This document shows, piece after piece, positions 31,566 through 41,300 of a stretch of 64,000 nt of DNA (position 1 is the stretch's first letter; each line of letters starts with the position of its first letter). The notes beneath the pieces were generated by a model, which did not search any database, was not told the DNA's origin, and worked only from the letters and a program-made list of their open reading frames with translations. The position numbers and the translations under genes are program-made. This DNA is from Carboxylicivirga marina (GTDB taxonomy: Bacteria > Bacteroidota > Bacteroidia > Bacteroidales > Marinilabiliaceae), in NCBI RefSeq assembly GCF_016612505.1, contig NZ_JAENRR010000009.1, positions 62,001 to 126,000 of the forward strand, in the 5' to 3' direction.

Positions 31566-32996
31566 ATGGAAAGTTTATTAATAGTTGATAATGATAGAGA
31601 TACCTATAGGTTATATGAGCTTGTTTTTAGAGGTTTGTATAAGCTTGAATATACAAACAGGTTTGATGAAGCAGTTGATATTATAAAAGAAAAACGGATT
31701 AAAATTGTAATAGTCGAACCCCTAATTCAAACAAGCTCAATCACAGAATTATTACAAGAATTAAGGCTTGAGTTTCCGCTTGTGAAGGTGATACTAGTGA
31801 GTAATATTCACGATCACCTCATCATACAAGAGGCAATCAATAAATATGGGATCTATAGCTATTTTGTTAAACCGATTGAGCCTCATCGAATTCAAGTAGC
31901 TACTGAACGAGCAATCGAACAATATAACCTGGAGATTCAGCAAAAAAAATTAATCAATAGCCTTAAAAAAAAGACTACCTGTTTAAAAAAAGTAGTTAAA
32001 CAATTAAAGTATGAAGAGGAAAAGTTCAGGATGATGTATGAAACACGTCCGGAACCAACATTTATTATTAGTAGTAAAGGCGAGGTGCGTAGCTATAACC
32101 CAAGTGCGTTAGAAATGTTTCCACATCTAAATAACTCTTCTGAGACTGATTTATTCATTAATTACTTTAAAGGGGAAAGAGCCGAAATAATTAAAAACTA
32201 TCTCTCGTCATTGATAAAAGGGGAGAATAATTCTTGTGAAATAGAGTGGTTTATAAATAATGAAAAGGTACACTTTGATATATCGGGATTTAAATTGGTT
32301 TATCAGGATGAAGAAAGCTTCTTACTAACTTTTAGAGATGTTTCTTTGAAAAAAGAGATGGAAAACCGTGTACTTACTTCAATAATTAATACAGAAGAGA
32401 AGGAAAGGCGACGCTTTGCCCAAGAGTTACATGATGGAATTGGACCATTGCTATCGACAACGAAACTTTATTTGCAGTGGTTTAATAAGCCTGATTCAAA
32501 GGCTAATAAAAGTGAGATAATAAACAAGGCAGAGGAAACGCTTGAAGAAACAATTTCATCATTACGTGAGATTTCTAATAATATAAGTCCTAATACGCTG
32601 ATTAATTTTGGACTTGATACAGCACTCAAAACCTTTCTCGATAGAATACGTAATGCCACAAGTCTCAAAGTCAATTACCACAGTGTCGTTAGAAAACGAT
32701 TAAAAAATGAACTTGAAACAACATTGTACCGATTACTTTGTGAATGTGTAAACAATACCATTAAACATGCGAATGCAGATAAAATTGATATTGAAATTTT
32801 GGATGATAAGGATGGTTTAACAGCTAAATATAGAGATAATGGGAAAGGCTTTGATGTTGTTAATATGATGAGAAATGGTAAAGGCAATGGGCTTTTAAAT
32901 ATGAAGTCGAGAGTTAAATCATTGGGTGGTTTTTTTGAATTGAAATCAGCTGATGGTAAAGGAGTAGAAATGAATATAAAATTTAATATAACCTGA
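31566..32996 (+). CDS. Sensor histidine kinase with N-terminal degenerate receiver and PAS (NarX/HisKA_3 type)
   Basis: Cytoplasmic kinase (no membrane segment) expected to phosphorylate the NarL-type regulator encoded 8 bp downstream. Residues 1-125 have the receiver fold pattern (LLIVDND, VILVSN, YFVKPIEP), but the phospho-acceptor position is Glu: E51 in IVIVEP. A coiled linker leads to a PAS domain (about 145-260, PTFIISSKGEVRSYNPSALEM). HisKA_3 follows, with H289 in RRFAQELHDGIGP, and an ATPase domain with NNTIKHANA, YRDNGKGFD and GNGLLNM motifs. A Glu in place of the receiver Asp could mimic constant phosphorylation. Domain layout matches the kinase at 47937-50579. Confidence 0.88.
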   Translation: MESLLIVDNDRDTYRLYELVFRGLYKLEYTNRFDEAVDIIKEKRIKIVIVEPLIQTSSITELLQELRLEFPLVKVILVSNIHDHLIIQEAINKYGIYSYFVKPIEPHRIQVATERAIEQYNLEIQQKKLINSLKKKTTCLKKVVKQLKYEEEKFRMMYETRPEPTFIISSKGEVRSYNPSALEMFPHLNNSSETDLFINYFKGERAEIIKNYLSSLIKGENNSCEIEWFINNEKVHFDISGFKLVYQDEESFLLTFRDVSLKKEMENRVLTSIINTEEKERRRFAQELHDGIGPLLSTTKLYLQWFNKPDSKANKSEIINKAEETLEETISSLREISNNISPNTLINFGLDTALKTFLDRIRNATSLKVNYHSVVRKRLKNELETTLYRLLCECVNNTIKHANADKIDIEILDDKDGLTAKYRDNGKGFDVVNMMRNGKGNGLLNMKSRVKSLGGFFELKSADGKGVEMNIKFNIT

Positions 32997-33004
32997 TTCA
33001 AAAA

Positions 33005-33652
33005 ATGAAAAACGTTAATATTTTCTTAGTTGATGATCATCGAATATTTAGAGAAGGCGTTAAAAGCCTTATAGAAATGGAAGGTGTAGGAAAAGTATGT
33101 GGCGAAGCTTCAAATGGTCAAGAGTTTTTAAATGCAATTGAAGATACGGTACCGGATTTAGTTTTAATGGATATTTCGATGCCCGTTATGAATGGTATTG
33201 AAACAACAAAAGCTGCTATAGAAAAGTATCCAGATATAAAAATAGTTGCTTTGTCAATGCATGGAGATGAAGAGTACTACTATAAAATGATAGAATCAGG
33301 TGTAAAAGGGTTTTTACTAAAAGATAGTGGAATAAAAGAAATAGAAAAGGCAATATATTCTGTAATAGATGGAGATAGCTATTTCTCTAATGAATTATTA
33401 AGGCGAATAATCACCAATATTAATAATCCGGATAAGAAAGAATCAAGCAATACATCTGATTTATCTAAAAGGGAACTTGAAGTATTACGAGAAATATGTA
33501 ATGGTTTAACCAATGATGAAATAGCAGAGAAGCTTTTTATTAGTGCCCAGACGGTTAAAGGTCACCGTAGTAACTTGCTATCGAAAACAAATTGCCGTAA
33601 TAGCGCAAGCCTGGTGATGTTTGCCATCAAAAATAAGATTGTTGAGCTTTAA
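33005..33652 (+). CDS. NarL/FixJ-family response regulator
   Basis: Transcription factor with a receiver (VDDHRIFREG, phospho-acceptor D56 in LVLMDISMP, Lys in FLLKDSG) and a LuxR-type HTH (LSKRELEVLREICNGLTNDEIAEKLFIS, then VKGHRSNLLSKTNCRN). It begins 8 bp after the kinase gene, its probable partner. A hybrid kinase gene follows 22 bp downstream, so the three are likely co-transcribed. Confidence 0.93.
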   Translation: MKNVNIFLVDDHRIFREGVKSLIEMEGVGKVCGEASNGQEFLNAIEDTVPDLVLMDISMPVMNGIETTKAAIEKYPDIKIVALSMHGDEEYYYKMIESGVKGFLLKDSGIKEIEKAIYSVIDGDSYFSNELLRRIITNINNPDKKESSNTSDLSKRELEVLREICNGLTNDEIAEKLFISAQTVKGHRSNLLSKTNCRNSASLVMFAIKNKIVEL

Positions 33653-33674
33653 TAGTAGGGTTAATTAATAGTTT

Positions 33675-36600
33675 GTGCTGATGTTAAATATTGAAATTCT
33701 TAAAAGGTGGAATGTACAACTCAATACAATTAACAAGGTGGTTGGTTGTGACTTTTCATGTATTGTGAATCAACATTCTGAAAGAATTCAAATAGTAAGT
33801 GAAGCAAAATGTGGAGAGAAGAATCAAGATTATCATCAGGAGATATTAACGATACTAAATACCCAAGTAAAAGGATTTGAACTTACTGATGAACTTCAAA
33901 GTGTTTTAAAAAAGCATCTGGAGATTGGGAAACTAATTGCTATAAAGCCTATTAGGAAGGATTGCTCTAATCAATGGGGCTATTTAATACTTATTAGCTC
34001 TGCTTATAACGAACTAACACATGAAGAGTTGGAAATGCTTGAAGCTATGATTACTAATTTTAGTAATGATTTAGAACTCTTTTATCAGGTTGTTACTAAT
34101 CAAAGACCTTTTGATCAGCGATTAATAAATTTCTTAGTGGAATCGACCAGCGGTGTGCCATGGCGGATGGATTTTAAAACCAATGAATTCAAATATGTGG
34201 GTTCTGAAGGCAAGCGAATTCTTGGCTATGAACACGAAGACTGGCCAACTTTTGAGAAGTGGGCAGCCTGCATCCATCCTGATGATCGAGAATGGGCAAC
34301 CAACTATTGCTATAACTGCAGCATACAAGATCTTAATCATGTTTTTGAATATCGTCTAATTCAAAAAGATGGTAAGATCATTTGGGTACGTGATATCGTT
34401 ATTGTTAAGCGCGATAAGCAAAATGAGATAGCCGAGTTAGTGGGCTTTATGATTAATATTACTCACATTAAAGCCAATGAAGAAGATTTAAAAGAGGCAA
34501 ATAATCGTCTGGAGAAAGAAAAAAATCTTTTGAATAATTTTATAGATACAATCAGTGCTTTTGTATTTATTAAAGATTTGGATGGCAAATGGCTGACAGT
34601 TAATAGATTCTATGAGGAATTTTATGATTTGCCACGAAGTTCTTTTATTGGTAAACCATTAGATGGCTTTATTCCTGATGATGTTGCATCATACCTTAAA
34701 GAGAAAGAACAGCTCGTCGTTTCTCAAAAAGATGTTGTCAATTTTGAATATTCAATCTGTGATTATAGAGGAGATAAAAAATGGTTTTATGCATCTTACT
34801 TCCCAGTGTTGAATGAGAAGAACGAAGTCGAGAATGTTTGTGGCACATCAGTTGACATAACAAAAATAAAAGAGCTGGAGAATGAATCAGAAAAGCTAAA
34901 TCAACAATTAGAATTTGTATTGAATGTTACAAATACTCAGTTGTTTATAGTTGATGAACAGCATGAGATAATATACAATAGCAAAAAAGGAGAGGCAATA
35001 AGAGAGAAATGCTATAAACATTTGAGAGGGCAAGAGAAAAAGTGTAGTAAATGTCCAAGAGATCACTCCTCTCTTGATACCCTAACAACCTATTATCAAA
35101 CCTCACATGAAAACAATAGTGTTAACTACCAGGTTACAACTTTCCCGTTTAAAAACAATCAGGGGAGAGTAAACATCGCGGTTGTTAGGGTTGATATAAC
35201 CGATAGAATTGAAATTGAAAAAAAAATAGGCCAGTTAAATGAGCAGTTGGAAATGTCTATGCTGGCAGGGCATATTGCTTTTTTTGAGTATGATTTCAAT
35301 AAGAACACTTTTACTTCAAATAAGCACGTCAGTGATATTGTAGGGTTTGATATCTCAGACAATATTGATAACAACTGGTTATTGTCACGTGTACATCCAG
35401 CTGATCAGTCAAAAATAAATGAAAGAATTAAAGGCTTCGTTGGGGGGGCTTCAGATAATAGTGAGTTAGAGTTTCGTTTTCTAAACGCCAAGCAGCAGTA
35501 TTTATGGTTAAGTGTTTATATCAATCTCGGAAACAAAGAAAGCCAATCAATTACGGGAATCATTCAAAATATTACGCGTCATAAAGAATTATTGATTGAG
35601 CTTGAAATGGAGCGAAAGAAATCTAAAGCTGCCAATGAAGCTAAAACTAATTTTATAGCAAGCATGTCGCATGAGATCAGAACACCAATGAATGCCATTT
35701 TAGGTTTTTCTGATATCATGAGTAAGAATTTGAAGGATTCAGTTTACAAAAACTATATACACTCAATAAAAACAAGTGGCAAGCTTCTACTTTCCCTAAT
35801 CAATGATATACTCGATGTGTCTAAGATAGAGGCTGGTAAGGTTAGTTTAAAATATGAGCCAACAAATATCAAACAGTTGTTGGTTGATATCTCAGAGACA
35901 TTAAGGTATAGTGTTAATGTCAAAGGGTTGGAAATGCAAGTAGTTCATCCAGAGAATATTCCAAATCGTTTATTTGTTGATGAACTGAGGATGAAGCAGA
36001 TTTTTCTTAATCTGATGAATAATGCGGTTAAATATACCAATGAAGGAAGCGTCACAATATCATATTACTTTAATAAGAATCGAGAGCAAGGCAAAGGCGA
36101 ATTATTTTTTACAGTCACCGATACGGGAGTAGGTATTAAGGCAGACAGACAAAAGGCTATATTTGAACCTTTTGAACAGGAAGGAAAAACCATTAATAAA
36201 CATGTTCAGGGTACTGGCCTGGGATTATCTATTATCAATAAGCTGGTAAAACTAATGAATGGAAGCATTAGTCTAAAAAGTATTGAAGGAAGTGGAAGTC
36301 AGTTTTCTATACAAATTCCGGGTGTAATGTACGATGAAAATGATGATGAAATGACATCTGTTCCTGAGAATAGTTTGGTTAAGTTTAATGATGAATCAAT
36401 ATTAATTATCGATGATATTGAATCAAATCTTGATATTCTGGAACTCTTACTAGTTAATCTAGGATTAAAAGTAGAAGCAATCGATAATGGAAGAGAAGCT
36501 TTAAAAATAATAGAGAAAAGGACATTTGATATTGTTATGTGTGATATCAATATGCCTGATATGAATGGTTTTGAGGTTTTAGAGAGGATGCAAATGGGTG

Positions 36601-37064
36601 GATTAAATAAAAACCTTAAGGTTATTGCAGTAACAGCATCAACACTTGATCAGGAAGTAGAGGAAATTATGAATGCTGGTTTTGATGACATTTTAACGAA
36701 ACCCATTTCAGAACAAAGTATTATAGATGTAGTTAGTAAATACTGCATAAACTCAGCTGAAAGTGTGAATGAGGATTGTGGTGAAGATTTAAATGAGGTG
36801 TTTAGCAAAGAAGATGGATTGAAGTTATTTAATTTATTAGATGATAAAGCAACAAGTATCTATCTGCGTTTAAAGCAGCGTACTTCAACCAACGACCTGA
36901 ACGCGTTTAATCAAGCTTTGGAAGATTGCTTAAATACTGTTACGATCCCGCTTGTGTTAAATTATCAGAAAGATATTGACATCGCTATTAAATCATTCGA
37001 TTTTGAGTCAATTCAAAACTTAATAAATAATTACGAGTCTATTTTGAATAAGCTAAGTAAATAA
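33675..37064 (+). CDS. Hybrid sensor kinase, multi-PAS, with receiver
   Basis: Soluble hybrid kinase of 1129 aa. An N-terminal GAF-like region (about 1-150) is followed by a PAS_3 domain (VPWRMDFKTNEFKYVGSEGK), a PAS domain (FVFIKDLDGKWLTVNRFYEEF), a PAS with a cysteine cluster (C446, C457, C460, spacing C-x10-C-x2-C) and another PAS_3. HisKA (H666 in SMSHEIRTPMN), the ATPase (FTVTDTGVGIK, GTGLGLSI) and a receiver (D957 in VMCDINMPD, KPIS) come next. The last 110 residues are helical and could be an Hpt-like tail, though I see no clear phospho-His motif. No membrane segments are visible. Its stop overlaps the next start (TAATG, 37062-37066). Confidence 0.9.
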   Translation: MLMLNIEILKRWNVQLNTINKVVGCDFSCIVNQHSERIQIVSEAKCGEKNQDYHQEILTILNTQVKGFELTDELQSVLKKHLEIGKLIAIKPIRKDCSNQWGYLILISSAYNELTHEELEMLEAMITNFSNDLELFYQVVTNQRPFDQRLINFLVESTSGVPWRMDFKTNEFKYVGSEGKRILGYEHEDWPTFEKWAACIHPDDREWATNYCYNCSIQDLNHVFEYRLIQKDGKIIWVRDIVIVKRDKQNEIAELVGFMINITHIKANEEDLKEANNRLEKEKNLLNNFIDTISAFVFIKDLDGKWLTVNRFYEEFYDLPRSSFIGKPLDGFIPDDVASYLKEKEQLVVSQKDVVNFEYSICDYRGDKKWFYASYFPVLNEKNEVENVCGTSVDITKIKELENESEKLNQQLEFVLNVTNTQLFIVDEQHEIIYNSKKGEAIREKCYKHLRGQEKKCSKCPRDHSSLDTLTTYYQTSHENNSVNYQVTTFPFKNNQGRVNIAVVRVDITDRIEIEKKIGQLNEQLEMSMLAGHIAFFEYDFNKNTFTSNKHVSDIVGFDISDNIDNNWLLSRVHPADQSKINERIKGFVGGASDNSELEFRFLNAKQQYLWLSVYINLGNKESQSITGIIQNITRHKELLIELEMERKKSKAANEAKTNFIASMSHEIRTPMNAILGFSDIMSKNLKDSVYKNYIHSIKTSGKLLLSLINDILDVSKIEAGKVSLKYEPTNIKQLLVDISETLRYSVNVKGLEMQVVHPENIPNRLFVDELRMKQIFLNLMNNAVKYTNEGSVTISYYFNKNREQGKGELFFTVTDTGVGIKADRQKAIFEPFEQEGKTINKHVQGTGLGLSIINKLVKLMNGSISLKSIEGSGSQFSIQIPGVMYDENDDEMTSVPENSLVKFNDESILIIDDIESNLDILELLLVNLGLKVEAIDNGREALKIIEKRTFDIVMCDINMPDMNGFEVLERMQMGGLNKNLKVIAVTASTLDQEVEEIMNAGFDDILTKPISEQSIIDVVSKYCINSAESVNEDCGEDLNEVFSKEDGLKLFNLLDDKATSIYLRLKQRTSTNDLNAFNQALEDCLNTVTIPLVLNYQKDIDIAIKSFDFESIQNLINNYESILNKLSK

Positions 37065-38227
37065 TGACAAATAATTCCAGACATATGACCAAATCTAAAG
37101 TTCTCATAGTTGATGATAATCCTAAAAATTTACAGGTTCTAGCAAGTCTCCTGACAGATAATAATTACAGTATTGAGGTGGCATTGAATGGTAATGATGC
37201 CATCGACTGGGTGAAGGATCAAGTATTTGATGCAATTTTATTAGATATCATGATGCCTGGAATGGATGGTTTTGAAACTTGTAAACAAATCAGACAAGTA
37301 AAAATTTGTAAAGATATTCCCATTATTTTTCTTACGGCACGAGAAGATATTGAGAGTATTACAACAGGGTTTAACGTTGGCGGAAACGATTACTTAACCA
37401 AACCGTTTAACCATGAGGAGTTATTGGTTCGCCTGGCCAACCATATAGAACTAAAAGAATCACGTAGGAAGTTGGCTGATTTAAATGAATGGCTTAATGA
37501 AGAGGTGGATAAAAAAACCATTGAATTAAAAGAAGCTAACGACAAACTTAGGCGCCTGGATGATTCGAAAAATGACTTCCTGAAATCCATTAGTCACGAA
37601 ATCAGAACGCCTTTAAACGGTATTGTAGGTTCTTTAAATTTATTAAAGGGTTATTCAGAAGAATCCTATTTCACTGAGGTGATTGAATTATTAGATCGAT
37701 CGGTTACGAATCTGGAGAAATACTCATACGCAGCACTGCAAATTGCGAATCTGCAGTTGCGAGGTAAAACACAATTGAATCTCCAACAAGTAGACTGGGG
37801 TGTGATTATTTGCGATTGTGTCAAGCAATTATCAGTAATAGCTGAAGAAAAAGATATTAAGATCGAAATTCAAAACGACGAACCTGTAAAAGTAAATGCA
37901 GATTTTCAATATCTACAATCAGCTATGGATGCTTTAATCAATACTTGTATAATATTCACAGAATCTGGACATATTAATATAAAATTATTAAAGGATGAAG
38001 GAACGATTGTAATGGAGATGGAGGACAGTGGTAGCTTATTCAATGGTAATAATGTTGAGCATTTTTTCGATTCAATCAATAATCAAAACTATAACTTCGA
38101 GCGCAACAATGCCATGGAATTGTATTTGGCAAAAATTATAATTGAATCGCATGGCGGTACTTTATTATTTGATAATAAGGAAGACAAAAGCGGAGTGATA
38201 ACAAAAGTGGTGTTGGAAGAAGTTTAG
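37064..38227 (+). CDS. Receiver-histidine kinase protein with eroded ATPase motifs
   Basis: The N-terminal receiver is complete (LIVDDNPKN, D61 in ILLDIMMPGMDG, FLTARED, LTKPFNHEE). A coiled linker leads to HisKA with H178 in SISHEIRTPLNG. The ATPase-like domain is poor: the N-box Asn is replaced in MDALINTCIIFTESG, the usual DTGxGI loop reads EDSGSLFNGNN, and no G2 GLGL motif is present. It may therefore lack kinase activity and act as a phosphatase, a dimer partner or a scaffold. It is translationally coupled to the hybrid kinase upstream. The start could also be the ATG at 37085. Confidence 0.82.
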   Translation: MTNNSRHMTKSKVLIVDDNPKNLQVLASLLTDNNYSIEVALNGNDAIDWVKDQVFDAILLDIMMPGMDGFETCKQIRQVKICKDIPIIFLTAREDIESITTGFNVGGNDYLTKPFNHEELLVRLANHIELKESRRKLADLNEWLNEEVDKKTIELKEANDKLRRLDDSKNDFLKSISHEIRTPLNGIVGSLNLLKGYSEESYFTEVIELLDRSVTNLEKYSYAALQIANLQLRGKTQLNLQQVDWGVIICDCVKQLSVIAEEKDIKIEIQNDEPVKVNADFQYLQSAMDALINTCIIFTESGHINIKLLKDEGTIVMEMEDSGSLFNGNNVEHFFDSINNQNYNFERNNAMELYLAKIIIESHGGTLLFDNKEDKSGVITKVVLEEV

Positions 38228-38309
38228 TATCCCATTATGACGATTGATTGGATGTTTTTGATAACTGAAATATCGGTTTGTGATAAATAATATGATGAGC
38301 CAATAGCTC

Positions 38310-41300
38310 TTGAAAATGTTTACCCGAATGAATGAACAACAGAATCGAATTAAGCAGCTTGAGGATTCAAATAAAACGTTAGAGTATACGCTGCAAAGAT
38401 ATCAGCAATTTTTCAAGCTGAGTGCTGAAGGGATTCATTTATGGCAATTTAAAGAAGCAATAAATTTAGATAAGAGTTATAATGAACAGGTAGACTTGTG
38501 TCTGAAAAACATGATTCTATCGGATTGTAATCAAGAATTTGCTAGTGCCTATGGATATAAGGGAATCGACCAAATCATTGGCATTACACTCGTTGAACTT
38601 TTGCAAGATGAAGATTTAGCCAAAAGCCTGATTAAAAGTTTGGTTAATAAAGAATATCGTTGGGTCAACTTTCAGACTAAAGAGTCTGATATAGAAGGGA
38701 ACACACTGTACTTTCGGAATAATATTGTAGGTGAGGTAAAAGATAATCATTTGCATTATTTGTGGGGCACACAAATAGATATTACCGAACAAAAAACAAC
38801 ATCTTTAGAATTAGATCGGCAGGAAGAACTTTTTCGCTTAGCAGTAAAAGCTGGAAATGATGGCGTTTGGGATTGGCGTTTAGAAACAAATGAAGTTTAC
38901 TTTTCAAAGCGCTATATGGAAATGCTAGGGTATGGAGAGCACGAATTAGGCGGAAGTTTAAGTACTTTTGAGTCACTCATTTATCACGAAGATGCCAAAA
39001 GAGTATTTAGCCATATAAGTGAATTCATAAAAGGTGAAGGTGAAACTTACCAGACTGAGTTTAGAATGGTGCATAAAGATGGTCATTTGGTCAATATCAT
39101 GGCAAGAGGCTTCTTAATGCGTAACGAATATGGTAAAGTTTATCGTGTGGTTGGAACGCATGTTGACCTTACAGAGCGTTATCAAATAGAAAGTCGCCTG
39201 AGGCAACAGGTTGACGAAAACCTCTCACTTTATGAAGAATATCGAACAATTAATGAAGAACTGCATGAAAAGAATAATGATTTATTAGCCATTGAAGAAG
39301 AGTTACGAGCTAATAATGAAGAATTATATTCGACAAACAACCTACTTTCTGAAAGTGAAGAAAAGTATCGTGCTTTATTTGAAAACATGAGCGAGGCATT
39401 TGCCTTGTATGAAATTGTACTTGATGAGCAGAAGAATGTGATTGATTATGTGACGCGCGATGCCAATGCCACTTACCTTGCTTACATGCAAATGACTAAG
39501 GAACAGGTGATTGGTTTGAAGCATAGTCAAATGGTGCCTGAAGGTGCACATTCTGATGAATCGTGGTTGAACTTACTAAAACAAGTTGCTTTTGATGGAA
39601 TCTCTGCAAGAATAGTTCGCCAAGCTCAATATAATGAGCAGTATTATGAAGGTAATTTATATTGCCCAAGAAAAGGCTATGTGGCAGTCGTTTTTCATGA
39701 TATTACACAAGATGTATTAAGTCATCGTGAAATAAATTCTATCCGAAAGCGTAATCAATTTGTCATTGAAGGTACCAATGCCGGCACCTGGGATTGGGAT
39801 GTACAGACTGGCAAACAGGTTCTAAATAACCGATGGGCTGAAATAATAGGTTATTCATTAAATGAATTAAAACCAACCTCCTTAAAAACCTGGGAGGAGT
39901 CTTTGCATCCCGAAGACATAAGGATAGCAGAGGTAGAAATTGGAAAGCTGCTTAACAAGGAAATTGAAAACTATGATGTTGAGTTTCGACAGAAACACAA
40001 AGAGGGACATTGGGTTTGGATTCAATCGAAAGGTAAAGTTGTTGAATGGTCACTAAGCGGTGAGCCTATAAGAGTAAGTGGTATTCATATTGATATAAGC
40101 AAACAAAAAGAAGCAGCGTTAGAGTTAAAGGAACAGGAGGAGTTATTTCGACTGGCCTTAGAAGCTTCAAATGATGGAGTATGGGATTGGAATCTCGAAA
40201 ATGATAAAGTCTTTTGGTCGAAACGATACAAGGAAATAATCGGATTTAAAGACACTGAGATAGAGGCAAGCTTGGATGCACTTAAGGATCTGGTTCATGT
40301 TGAAGATTTCAACAATGTGATGTCACCAGTAAGGGAGTTTATCAAAGGAAAGTTGCCACGTTACAAGGTCGAGTTTAGGATGCGACATAAAAAAGGCCAT
40401 TATGTGCCAATTGTAGCTAACGGCTATTTATTACGAGATGATAATGATAAACCTTATCGAATCATAGGTACACATCACGATTTAACAGAGCGTTACAATT
40501 CAGAAAAACGATTGCGAGAGCAAGTCGATGAAAACTTGTCATTATATGAAGAATACAGAACCATCAATGAAGAGTTGCATCGCAAAAATAATGATTTACT
40601 GGCCACCGAAGAGGAGTTAAAGGCCAATAATGAAGAATTATACCTCACTAATGAACAGTTAGGAAAAAGTGAGGAGCGCTATCGTAGTTTATTTGATAAT
40701 ATGAATAATGCTTTTGCTTTGTATCATGTGATTTGTGATGATAAAGGGAAAGTGATTGATTACCAGCCTGAGGATATCAATGGTGTTTATGTTCAATATG
40801 TTCAAAAAACAAAACAAGAAGCATTAAACCTAAAGGAGAGTGAGTTAATTCCGATGAATGCTCGTTTGGAAGATGAATGGCTTGAGTTGATTGAACAAGT
40901 TGCATTACAGGGAATTAGTGCTAAGGTGGTTAGGCATGATCCATACGATGAGCATTATTATGAAGCTAATTTATTTAGCCCTCATAAAGGTTATTTTGCA
41001 GCCATATTTAAAGATGTCACATCAGAGGTGGAGTCATATCGCCAGTTAGAAGAATCAAAACTTCGAAATGATTTTATTTTAGCAGGAACAAATGCCGGTA
41101 CCTGGGATTGGAATATAGAAAATCAAAAGTTCATTGTGAACAAACAGTTTTTGAATGTGCTTGGTTTACCTGAAGATAAACTAGTCATTAGTGAAGCTGA
41201 AATACGCAGTTCAATACACGATGACGATTTAGTTAAGGTAGATAGTGAATTGAGTAAACACTTGCGTGGTGAAGCGGAGAACTATAATATTGAGTTTCGT

